NCBI GenBank assembly: GCA_016929205.1 | Contig: JAFGJF010000636.1 | Span: 1-9,905 of the forward strand | Direction: 5' to 3' | DNA length: 9,905 nucleotides | Origin: Anaerolineae bacterium | GTDB lineage: Bacteria; Chloroflexota; Anaerolineae; JAFGEY01 | Notes under the pieces: model-generated | What the model was told of the DNA's origin: nothing | What the model saw: only the letters and a program-made list of their open reading frames with translations | Database searches by the model: none | Shown here: in pieces, positions 1 to 6,255 of the stretch | Numbering within the stretch: position 1 is the first letter of the stretch | Layout: the number at the start of each line of letters is the position of its first letter | Position numbers and translations under genes: made by a program

Positions 1-942
1 CGTTTCCTGGCTCAGGCTCGCGTATCTCGCCACCTTGTGCGCCCACTCGCCCTTGATCCCGCCGACGCCGTGCAGGGCGCCGGCCATCGCCCCACACATC
101 GCTCCGGTGGTATCGGCATCGCGCCCGAAATTGGCGGCATAACACACACTCTTTTCGACGTCCCCCTCGGCCAGGTAAAAAAGCGCCAGCGCCAGCGGGA
201 TCGTCTCGCGCGAGTCGCAGATGATCCGGCAGAAATAGCGTTCCGCACCGGCATAGGCGGCCGCTCGGAACGCGCAATAGTCCGCCGCCTCTCGGGCCAG
301 GGCCAGCAGTTGTTCGATCCGCGCCAGCATCTCTTTCCCGCTCAGCTTGAGAATGGCCGACGTGGCCGTTTCCAACACCGTATCGACGGTGGCGCCGGGT
401 ATAAATGCGGCAGCGACCGCAGCCGCGATAGCTGCCGCACCGTCCTGGCAAAACCCCACGTCGTGGATGTGGATCAAGCTCGCCAGGTTGTAGGCCTGCA
501 TCGCCGCCTGCCTGGGGTTACAGGCGTTGACGATGCCCACCGGCGCGATGCACATCGCCGAACTGGAACTCGGCATATTGCCCAACGCCGCCATGCGCGG
601 CACGGCGTGCTGCCTGAGCTTGTGTGCCGTGTGCAGGACAGAAATAAAGAATTTGCCCACCTTGGGACCAAAGATCGCCTCCCAGCGATCGAGCCACACC
701 TGCGCCCAATCGTCCAGCGTCGCATACCCCTCGCTGCGGATCAACGCTTCCGACAAGAGGTGCTTCATCACCGTATCATCCGTGCCCGAGCAGTCGAAAT
801 CGCCCACCCATCCAAATTGCTGTTCGATATCCCGATAATCCTTACCCTCGGTTGGCGTGCCCATCGCGTCGCCGATCAGCCCACCGAGCAGGCACCCCAG
901 GGCCTTTTTGTATAGAATCGTGGATTCCAGGTCTGTGTTCAT
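1..942 (-). CDS. ADP-ribosylglycohydrolase family protein (C-terminus cut by window start)
   Basis: The leftward frame is open from an ATG at 942 to base 1 with no stop, giving 314 visible residues. It shows the ADP-ribosylglycohydrolase (ARH/DraG) family metal-site motifs in order: GDAMG at residues 24-28, GTDDTVM at 53-59, and GRDADTTG at 273-280 followed by a Gly/Ala-rich helix. In characterised members the two Asp-rich motifs hold two Mg ions that serve hydrolysis of an ADP-ribosyl or related N-/O-glycosidic bond. The last motif normally lies near the C-terminus, so only a short tail is probably missing. The start is backed by GGAGG (954-958 on the complement) 11 bases upstream and a promoter just beyond. 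There is no signal peptide, so it should be cytosolic. The family fold is clear; the substrate (ADP-ribosylated protein, ADP-ribose derivative or another nucleoside/sugar) cannot be read from the sequence. It diverges from the beta-helix gene. Confidence 0.92.
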   Translation of the reverse strand, partial: MNTDLESTILYKKALGCLLGGLIGDAMGTPTEGKDYRDIEQQFGWVGDFDCSGTDDTVMKHLLSEALIRSEGYATLDDWAQVWLDRWEAIFGPKVGKFFISVLHTAHKLRQHAVPRMAALGNMPSSSSAMCIAPVGIVNACNPRQAAMQAYNLASLIHIHDVGFCQDGAAAIAAAVAAAFIPGATVDTVLETATSAILKLSGKEMLARIEQLLALAREAADYCAFRAAAYAGAERYFCRIICDSRETIPLALALFYLAEGDVEKSVCYAANFGRDADTTGAMCGAMAGALHGVGGIKGEWAHKVARYASLSQET

Positions 943-985
943 CGCCGTCTTTGCCTCCTATTTCGCCTCGCAATCAATGGCGGGC

Positions 986-1015
986 AGTGTAACACAGATG
1001 CAAGACGCGTGTCAA
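986..1015 (-). promoter_or_regulatory. Sigma-70-type promoter for the ADP-ribosylglycohydrolase gene
   Basis: On the complement, a perfect TTGACA -35 (1010-1015) is followed after 18 bp by TACACT (986-991, 4 of 6 matches to TATAAT). Transcription would begin near 980, leaving a leader of about 38 bases before the ATG at 942. A small odd palindrome, GTGTAACAC, overlaps the -10 and might be an operator; that part is speculative. Confidence 0.55.
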
Positions 1016-1034
1016 GTAAATGACCCCTCACCCG

Positions 1035-1063
1035 TTGTTGATTTGCCGTTTTTGGGGTACAAT
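1035..1063 (+). promoter_or_regulatory. Sigma-70-type promoter for the beta-helix gene
   Basis: TTGTTG (1035-1040), a 17-bp spacer and TACAAT (1058-1063, 5 of 6 matches) face the beta-helix gene. Transcription would begin near 1070, about 32 bases before the GTG start. The -35 is weak (3 of 6), so an activator may be needed. It lies back to back with the leftward promoter at 986-1015, with only 19 bp between the two -35 boxes. Confidence 0.5.
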
Positions 1064-1101
1064 CACACCATCTCGTTATCGATTGTGACAGGAGGAATAC
1101 A

Positions 1102-2367
1102 GTGAAAACGATCGAACTGACAACAGAACAAGCCACATCGGCGCGCGCGATCCAGGAGGCGATCGACGCCCTGGGTGCCGACGGCGGGCGCGTTCTGCTT
1201 CCGGCCATCGACCTGGTGATCGATCGTGGACTGCAACTGCGATCCAACGTCGAACTGGTCGGGCAAGGCGAGCGCACCATCCTGCGCAAAGCGCCGGGAC
1301 GGATCTATCCGCTGGCCGGCTATCACAACTATGGTATGTGTGACGTGCCGCTTGAATTCACCGACGGTCTCGAACCGGGTATGACCGTCGCCATCCGGGA
1401 CAAGGTGCACGGTGGATTTTTCGAGACCTTTGGCCGGATCACCTGGATCGATGGCAACTGGGTGGGCCTGGACTGCGGCCTGCACTCGGACTATTCAGCC
1501 AACCAGGAGCCGGTCCTGGTCACCAGCTATCCCTTGATCTATGGCCTGGGCATCGAGAATGCGGCGGTGCGCCGCCTCTGCCTGGACGGCAATCGCGCGC
1601 AGCAGCCGGCAGGCATTGGCGCTTGCCGGGGCGCGGCGATTTATTTTATTCACAGCCATCATTTTGAGGTGTCCGAGGTCGTCGAATCCGATTTTGCCGG
1701 GGAGGGACTGGGCTTCCAGATGTGCAGCCACGTCTCGATCCAGCGCTGCCATTTTGGCCGTAACGCCGGTAACGGGTACCATCCGGGGGCGGGAAGTACG
1801 GGCGCGCTGTTCGAGGATTGCATTGCCGAGGACAACGACGCAGCCGGCTTTTACTTTTGCGTCCGTGCCAACCACATCACCGTCCGCAACTGCACGTTCC
1901 GTGGCAACGTGACCTGCGGGCTCTCGATCGGCACGCGAGACTGTTACAACCGCATCGAGGACTGCCGTATGGTCGACAACGCGGGGCCGGGGATCCTGGT
2001 CCGCCCCACAGATCGTCCCGTCGAGGTCCACAGTTGCCACATTTCAGGCTGCGAGGTCAGAGGCAATGCCCGGTCCGGCGGCCGCGGCCAGATCGATATC
2101 CTGGGCGAGCCGCACGACCTGGCTCTGGTGAATAACGACATCGCCGGCCTCTCATCCGAACAGGGCAAAGCCGGAATCTATGCCGGGCCTTCGGCGCAGC
2201 GCATCTGGCTGCAGGACAACCGCTTCCAGGCTTGTTTCCCGGATGTGATCGCCGATCCGGCGTCGTTGACGAAAACAGAGCTTTTGCTCCCATGCGGCCT
2301 GGATGCGGCGCAAGCGGTGCATTTTCGACATCTTTTTCCAGTGCCGGCGGATACGGGTTCGTCCTGA
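1102..2367 (+). CDS. Right-handed parallel beta-helix repeat protein
   Basis: This 421-aa protein starts at GTG, with GGAGG at 1091-1095 six bases upstream. Residues 12-65 (GADGGRVLLPA, LVGQGERTILRK) match the N-terminal cap and first coils of pectate-lyase-like beta-helix proteins. From about residue 150 to 375 the chain has short beta-strand coils ending in Asn/Gly/Asp turns. Five coils carry Cys at the same place, residues 216, 240, 264, 288 and 312, an exact 24-residue period consistent with one coil per turn. No signal peptide or membrane segment is seen, so it appears cytosolic or exported by another route. Beta-helix proteins of this type include polysaccharide lyases, epimerases, phage tailspikes and NosD-like proteins. 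I see no diagnostic catalytic motif, so the activity stays open; carbohydrate binding or cleavage is the most likely guess. It reaches a normal stop and shows no sign of being broken. Confidence 0.85.
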   Translation: MKTIELTTEQATSARAIQEAIDALGADGGRVLLPAIDLVIDRGLQLRSNVELVGQGERTILRKAPGRIYPLAGYHNYGMCDVPLEFTDGLEPGMTVAIRDKVHGGFFETFGRITWIDGNWVGLDCGLHSDYSANQEPVLVTSYPLIYGLGIENAAVRRLCLDGNRAQQPAGIGACRGAAIYFIHSHHFEVSEVVESDFAGEGLGFQMCSHVSIQRCHFGRNAGNGYHPGAGSTGALFEDCIAEDNDAAGFYFCVRANHITVRNCTFRGNVTCGLSIGTRDCYNRIEDCRMVDNAGPGILVRPTDRPVEVHSCHISGCEVRGNARSGGRGQIDILGEPHDLALVNNDIAGLSSEQGKAGIYAGPSAQRIWLQDNRFQACFPDVIADPASLTKTELLLPCGLDAAQAVHFRHLFPVPADTGSS

Positions 2368-2487
2368 TTGCCCAAACAGCATCCATCGACTTGCACTTGT
2401 TGCATCCTGCGAATAGGGGATCTGTCCGAGTTGGATAGTTAAGAAAAAAAGAGCGTTTCACCGACAGGAGGGCCGAGCCAAATATCT

Positions 2488-3747
2488 ATGTGGCAGAATC
2501 GTGATTTTCGCAAACTCTGGATCGCCAACGCGGTATCCAGTCTGGGCTCGCAGATTACGTTCCTGGCGTTGCCCTTGACGGCCATCAGCATGCTACATGC
2601 GTCACCCGTCCAAATGGGCATCCTAACAGCCTGTGGAACGTTAGCCTATCTGGTTGTAGGTTTGCCTGCCGGTGTGTGGGTCGATCGGCTACGGCGGCGT
2701 CCCATCCTCGTGACCGCCGATGTCGGTCGTGCCGTGCTGTTGGGGTTGATCCCGCTGCTCTCCGTACTGGGCATATTGCGCATCGAGCACCTTTACCTCC
2801 TGGCATTTCTGGCAGGGATCTTGTCGCTTCTGTATGATGTGACCGAAGAAGCGTATCTGCCCACGATTGTTGAGCGTGAGCGGCTGGTAGAGGGCAACAG
2901 TCAGCTTGCGGCGATCGACACGATGGCGGAACTGACGGCTCCCGTTGTTGCCGGTGGACTTGTGCAACTGCTGACTGCACCGATTGCCATCGCGATCGAT
3001 GCCGTGTCATTTCTGTGGTCGGCCCTCTGGCTGAGCCGCATTCGACAACAGGAAGCCAAGCCTGCATCTGTTGCGCAAGGCAATCTCTGGCAAGAAATAC
3101 GAGAAGGAATCGCCTATCTTGTTCAAAACCCACTGCTGCGCTCCCCACTGTTGACCGGGATCCAGTGGCAACTTTTTGGTGGGATGACGGATGCTTTGCT
3201 TGTCCTCTATTTGGCCGAAACGCTGCACCTGTCGCCCGCTGCCATTGGTCTGGTCTACGCGATTGGCAGTCTGAGCGCCCTTGCCGTCACGCGTTTCAGC
3301 GACAGAGCGACAAAGCGGTTTGGCCCTGGACCGACCATGATCGGCGCGGCACTGCTGCTGGGCGCCGGTTGGTTGATCATACCACTGACCGGCGGCACGG
3401 TGTGGGTGGCGTTTGGGATGATCGGGATAGGTATGCTTTTCGCTGGCGCTGGAAACATTCTGTGGAACGTGACGACCATGAGCTTGACACAGACGATTAC
3501 CCCAAACCGGCTGATGGGACGAGTGAACGCCAGCGACCGCTTCTTGGCCGGCGGTGCACTGCCTTTGGGGTCACTGATTGGCGGTTGGCTGGCCGAACAG
3601 TGGGGGGTTCGCGCGACGTTGTTCCTTTCCTGCAGCGGTGTGTTCCTCGGCGTGTTGTGGGTCTGGTGGTCCCCGCTTCGTACGTTGGGTCGCTTTCCAG
3701 ATGGGGCAGCCAGCGAAGGATCAGTTGTGGCAGATGACCAAATGTAA
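2488..3747 (+). CDS. MFS transporter, DHA3/MFS_3-type efflux permease
   Basis: This 419-aa polytopic membrane protein is about the normal length for a 12-helix major facilitator. It opens with the DFRKLW motif (residues 6-11) followed by an S-x-x-G helix, typical of the EntS/macrolide-efflux-like MFS_3 group. The motif A loop between helices 2 and 3 is GVWVDRLRRRP (62-72). A second Asp/Arg-rich loop (FSDRATKRFGP) follows the central linker, reflecting the two-fold repeat. It probably exports a drug, siderophore or other small molecule by proton antiport; the substrate cannot be told. AGGAGG at 2466-2471 lies 16 bases from the ATG, longer than ideal, but no other start fits before the conserved motif. 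The 120 bp upstream hold no convincing promoter or terminator, so read-through from the beta-helix gene is possible. It converges on the tspO-like gene 44 bp downstream. Confidence 0.88.
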   Translation: MWQNRDFRKLWIANAVSSLGSQITFLALPLTAISMLHASPVQMGILTACGTLAYLVVGLPAGVWVDRLRRRPILVTADVGRAVLLGLIPLLSVLGILRIEHLYLLAFLAGILSLLYDVTEEAYLPTIVERERLVEGNSQLAAIDTMAELTAPVVAGGLVQLLTAPIAIAIDAVSFLWSALWLSRIRQQEAKPASVAQGNLWQEIREGIAYLVQNPLLRSPLLTGIQWQLFGGMTDALLVLYLAETLHLSPAAIGLVYAIGSLSALAVTRFSDRATKRFGPGPTMIGAALLLGAGWLIIPLTGGTVWVAFGMIGIGMLFAGAGNILWNVTTMSLTQTITPNRLMGRVNASDRFLAGGALPLGSLIGGWLAEQWGVRATLFLSCSGVFLGVLWVWWSPLRTLGRFPDGAASEGSVVADDQM

Positions 3748-3791
3748 CACCTGCTCACAAACTGATCAACAAGCCAGCTAGTGATCTGCCT
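3748..3791. other. Convergent gap with no recognisable terminator
   Basis: These 44 bp separate the stops of the rightward MFS gene and the leftward tspO-like gene. The only symmetry found is a weak 5-bp pair (GATCA/TGATC) without a T-tract on either strand. Termination may be factor-dependent, or the transcripts may overlap. Confidence 0.4.
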
Positions 3792-4538
3792 TTACGCTTT
3801 TCCAGTGCGCAGCCTGGTCGCTACCATTCCGGCGAGCAAGGCCCCCACCGAGATCCAGACCGGAATGGTGATCGTGGCTACACCGGCCTGCTTGTTGGCA
3901 ATGCCAATCAGCGCCCATACAATCACCAGCGGGTAGGCAATCTCTTTACGCTGCCAGCTCATCACAATGCCCAACACCGCTGCGATGACGACCATGATCG
4001 CCGTCCAAAGTGCTGGCGAAAGGCCAAACCCGTTCCAGCCCAGCACAACAAGTACCGTTGAGACATTGGCAATCGTGGCCACCGAGATCCATCCGAGGTA
4101 GATGCTGAATGGCAAATGGACGAGTAATCGATCCCCTATCGAGCTAGCGCCTCGCCCTATGCCTAACCGGACATACAAGATAAGCAGTGAGCCCAACAAA
4201 CCCACCATTGCCAAAAGCGACAGGAAAAACTGTTCATAGTGCCACAAGAACAACCACACGATGTTAAAAATAGAACTAATGATAAACCAGTACCCTATGC
4301 GAGCGACGAATGACTTGTCGCGTTTGACAGGCAATACCTGGTAAACGGCATAGGCCGCAAGCCCGAGATAAATCAACCCCCAGATCGCAAAGACGTAGCC
4401 TGCCGGGGTGAACAGGCTGGGGATGCCGTCCGAGATCGCGCCGGTGTTCTTTCCGTTGAGCGGCAGGGTATTTGCCAGTCCGTTGACGGCGAGTGTCGCC
4501 AGTAAGGCGATCACGTTCAGAATGGTCAGAATTTTCAT
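3792..4538 (-). CDS. TspO/MBR family (tryptophan-rich sensory protein-like) membrane protein
   Basis: This is a 248-aa hydrophobic protein with about seven predicted membrane helices. The hallmark TspO segment is at residues 43-57 (FTPAGYVFAIWGLIY, compare P-G-W-x-F-x-x-x-W-x-x-L-Y). It is followed by NIVWLFLW (92-99) and PFSIYLGWISVATIANV (143-159), which correspond to later TspO helices. TspO/MBR proteins bind porphyrins and are tied to tetrapyrrole handling and light or oxidative stress. Canonical members have about 160 residues and five helices, so this is the long form with extra C-terminal helices; its function is less well known. The AAGGAG at 4546-4551 (complement) is 7 bases from the ATG at 4538 and 4 from an adjacent ATG at 4541, so either could be used. 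Upstream in-frame ATGs are rejected because they precede the promoter start point. The divergent CarH-like gene is the likely regulator. Confidence 0.82.
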   Translation of the reverse strand: MKILTILNVIALLATLAVNGLANTLPLNGKNTGAISDGIPSLFTPAGYVFAIWGLIYLGLAAYAVYQVLPVKRDKSFVARIGYWFIISSIFNIVWLFLWHYEQFFLSLLAMVGLLGSLLILYVRLGIGRGASSIGDRLLVHLPFSIYLGWISVATIANVSTVLVVLGWNGFGLSPALWTAIMVVIAAVLGIVMSWQRKEIAYPLVIVWALIGIANKQAGVATITIPVWISVGALLAGMVATRLRTGKA

Positions 4539-4586
4539 CATTTGTCTCCTTCCAGATGTGTTTTGTGCGCTTGTTTTGTTGATTGG

Positions 4587-4615
4587 ATTATACCACAGAA
4601 TGGATATTTTGTCAA
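4587..4615 (-). promoter_or_regulatory. Consensus sigma-70 promoter for the tspO-like gene
   Basis: On the complement, perfect TTGACA (4610-4615), a 17-bp spacer and perfect TATAAT (4587-4592) face the tspO-like gene. A promoter this strong would normally need repression, which fits its -35 and half its spacer lying inside an arm of the inverted repeat at 4600-4649. The leader would be about 40 bases long. Confidence 0.85.
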
Positions 4616-4649
4616 TGTTTTGTATATTTTTTCTTGACAAAATATCCAT
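4600..4649. repeat. Perfect 16-bp inverted repeat, likely CarH operator, between divergent promoters
   Basis: ATGGATATTTTGTCAA (4600-4615) and its exact reverse complement (4634-4649) flank an 18-bp AT-rich centre. Each arm contains the TTGACA -35 box of the promoter that reads outward from it, plus the first ten spacer bases. The two promoters therefore present the same 16-bp face to a regulator. On the complement, ACAAAA recurs at an 11-bp interval (4618-4623 and 4607-4612). From memory, Thermus CarH binds 11-bp direct repeats across a promoter, so this fits in kind. The regulator assignment is inferred from position; the repeat itself is read directly. Confidence 0.85.
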
Positions 4650-4662
4650 CATGTGCTATACT
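4634..4662 (+). promoter_or_regulatory. Near-consensus sigma-70 promoter for the carH-like gene
   Basis: TTGACA (4634-4639), a 17-bp spacer and TATACT (4657-4662, 5 of 6 matches) read rightward. The start of transcription would be near 4669, only 15-30 bases from the candidate start codons. The -35 lies in the right arm of the inverted repeat, so the regulator probably controls its own synthesis. Confidence 0.8.
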
Positions 4663-4683
4663 CTATACACAAGTCGTAACGTA

Positions 4684-5646
4684 ATGAAAGGTCTGACCGT
4701 GACTCAAGATCAAGCTGTTTACAATATCGGCGCCGTCGAACGGATGACAGATATTCCGTCCTCAACACTGCGCATCTGGGAACGGCGCTACGATTTTCCC
4801 CTGCCTGCTCGCAGCGAAGGCCGGCACCGGCTCTATACCGAGAAACAGGTAGCCGACCTGCGTTGGATCAAGCGGCAGATTGACCAGGGTATGCGCGTTG
4901 GCCAGGCGATTCGCGCGCTCGAACAAACTCAAGCGCGCACATCATTTCCAGAGACACCTTCCGCGCCGTATTCCGAACCAAGCCCCGGCCTGGCAGCGAT
5001 CAAGAAAAAGCTCTTGCACTGCCTGACGGAGAACGATCTTGAACAAGCCGATCAGATATTCATCCGCGAACTGGCACAATATCCGGTCGAGAACCAAATT
5101 TTTGAGGTGATCTTGCCGACGTTGAACGGGATCGGAGAGGCTTGGCAGCAAGATGTGCTCTCGGTGTCTACAGAGCATCTGGCGACACAGTACCTCCGAC
5201 ACCGTTTGGCATCCTGGGCTCTGACTTCGCCGCCGCCACGCGCCAACGTGCCGCCGACCATCCTCGCCTGCGCGCCGGGCGAACTGCACGAGGGCGGACT
5301 GCTGGCCTTCTCGGTCCTGATGCAACGCCGTCGCTGGCCCGTCGCCTATCTGGGACAGTCCGTGCCCCTGGACGATCTGGCCCGATTTGTGCAAGAGATC
5401 CAGCCATTGGCGCTTGTGCTGGTGGCGATGGGCGAACAGAGTGCCCGGTCGCTCGCCAAATGGCCTGAAGCATTGTCCGGTGTCGTCCGCGACGGCCGCC
5501 CTTTTGTCGGCTTTGGCGGGCGCATCTTTGTCGAGCATCCCGAGTGGCGGGCTCGCGTGCCCGGTATCTATTTGGGCGACAGCCTGCAGGTTGGACTGGA
5601 AACGTTCGAAAAATTACTGAGAGACGCGACGTCGTCGCTGGCATAA
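4684..5646 (+). CDS. carH: CarH/LitR-type MerR regulator with cobalamin-binding photoreceptor domain
   Basis: This 320-aa protein has an N-terminal MerR winged helix (about residues 11-80, with STLRIWERRYDFP and GRHRLY). A linker leads to a four-helix cobalamin-cap domain (about 103-180) and a Rossmann B12-binding domain (about 190-315). Both CarH signatures are present: W154-x9-E164-H165, which packs over the adenosyl face of AdoCbl, and E200-x-H202-x-x-G205, whose His ligates cobalt from below. In characterised CarH proteins, AdoCbl-bound tetramers repress in the dark and light breaks them apart. Q155 stands where, as I recall, Thermus CarH has the His that caps cobalt after photolysis. The start is either ATG 4684 or GTG 4699; only the latter has a spaced AAAGG (4687-4691). 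An in-frame open stretch reaching back to 4408 is excluded because it lies upstream of the promoter. The likely targets are the tspO-like gene, its own gene and the DUF1499 gene. Confidence 0.9.
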   Translation: MKGLTVTQDQAVYNIGAVERMTDIPSSTLRIWERRYDFPLPARSEGRHRLYTEKQVADLRWIKRQIDQGMRVGQAIRALEQTQARTSFPETPSAPYSEPSPGLAAIKKKLLHCLTENDLEQADQIFIRELAQYPVENQIFEVILPTLNGIGEAWQQDVLSVSTEHLATQYLRHRLASWALTSPPPRANVPPTILACAPGELHEGGLLAFSVLMQRRRWPVAYLGQSVPLDDLARFVQEIQPLALVLVAMGEQSARSLAKWPEALSGVVRDGRPFVGFGGRIFVEHPEWRARVPGIYLGDSLQVGLETFEKLLRDATSSLA

Positions 5647-5682
5647 TCGCCGCCACCAACATCAGCCGCGAAAGGAAATATC

Positions 5683-6168
5683 ATGGCCAATCTGTTCAAA
5701 ATCCTGTTGTTCATCGCCGCCGGAATGGGCATCCTTGTTGTCATCGCAATCGGCATCCTCGCGATACTGGCACGGTTTGTCAAAAGCCCGCCCTACCTGG
5801 GCGTGCGTGATGGCCAACTGGCGCCGTGCCCATCTTCACCGAACTGCGTCTCTACCCAGAGCCAGGACAAGACGCACGGTATCGTCCCCATTGCGCTCGA
5901 TACCCCCGTGCAGCAGGCACAAACCAGGCTACTCGGGATCATCCAGGCAATGGAACGCACGCGGATCATTGTCACTGAACCAACCTATATCCACGCCGAG
6001 TTTCGAACCCCGGGCATTCAATACGTCGATGACGTCGAATTCTACTTGGATGAGCAGGCAGACCTGATTCACTTTCGCTCGACATCCAGGCTGCCCTATT
6101 GGGACTGGGGCGTCAACCGGAATCGAATGGAAAAGATCCGTCGCGCGTTTGAGGCACAAGAAAACTGA
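5683..6168 (+). CDS. DUF1499 family membrane-anchored protein
   Basis: This 161-aa protein has one N-terminal membrane helix (about residues 5-32) and a DUF1499 domain. Matching motifs are CPSSPNCVS (49-57), YIHAEF (102-107), DDVEF (116-120), RSTSR (132-136) and GVNRNRME (143-150), in the family's order and spacing, so the gene is complete. The soluble domain could lie on either side of the membrane. Start: AAAGGA (5671-5676) lies six bases from the ATG. It follows the carH-like stop by 36 bp with no visible terminator or promoter, so it is probably co-transcribed and under the same light/B12 control. The biochemical role of DUF1499 is unknown to me; I do not assign one. There is no lipobox, and the two Cys at 49 and 55 are the only cysteines. 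Confidence 0.88.
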   Translation: MANLFKILLFIAAGMGILVVIAIGILAILARFVKSPPYLGVRDGQLAPCPSSPNCVSTQSQDKTHGIVPIALDTPVQQAQTRLLGIIQAMERTRIIVTEPTYIHAEFRTPGIQYVDDVEFYLDEQADLIHFRSTSRLPYWDWGVNRNRMEKIRRAFEAQEN

Positions 6169-6178
6169 TCTAGACACA

Positions 6179-6207
6179 TTGTACAGGTCACAAAAAGCGT
6201 GTATAAT
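6179..6207 (+). promoter_or_regulatory. Sigma-70-type promoter for the URO-D/APH/GH92 operon
   Basis: TTGTAC (6179-6184), a 17-bp spacer and perfect TATAAT (6202-6207) lie 49 bp ahead of the ATG at 6256. Transcription would start near 6214, which rules out the in-frame GTG at 6199 as a translation start. A 5-bp inverted pair, AACGG (6209-6213) and CCGTT (6227-6231), straddles the start point and may be a minor operator or leader hairpin; that is weak. Confidence 0.65.
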
Positions 6208-6243
6208 GAACGGCATATCCGCAGAACCGTTAGCAAACTGCTC

Positions 6244-6250
6244 AAGGAGG
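6244..6250 (+). promoter_or_regulatory. Ribosome binding site that fixes the URO-D-like gene start
   Basis: AAGGAGG, a full-strength Shine-Dalgarno, lies five bases before the ATG at 6256. It sets this start over an in-frame GTG 57 bases upstream that overlaps the -10 box. Confidence 0.85.
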
Positions 6251-6255
6251 CCGAT

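Noticed and set aside
37..915. Rightward 292-codon open frame across the ADP-ribosylglycohydrolase gene.
   Set aside because: Its translation is Arg/His-rich without any domain, while the opposite strand carries all three ADP-ribosylglycohydrolase motifs.
2368..2487. Promoter for the MFS gene (for example around TTGCAC or GATAGT).
   Set aside because: No -35/-10 pair with acceptable spacing was found; the best boxes do not line up.
3015..3737. Rightward 240-codon frame inside the MFS gene.
   Set aside because: It is a +1-frame shadow of the transporter with Arg/Trp/His-rich composition and no membrane segments.
3748..3791. Possible bidirectional terminator between the convergent genes.
   Set aside because: Only a 5-bp GATCA/TGATC pair with a 13-base loop and no T-tract is present.
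4408..4683. The carH-like frame stays open upstream to an ATG at 4408, which would give a 412-aa protein.
   Set aside because: The extension overlaps the divergent tspO-like gene, runs through both promoters and the inverted repeat, and has no family similarity; MerR homology begins after 4699.
6199..6255. GTG at 6199 as start of the URO-D-like gene.
   Set aside because: It overlaps the TATAAT box and precedes the predicted transcript start, whereas ATG 6256 has a strong AAGGAGG.
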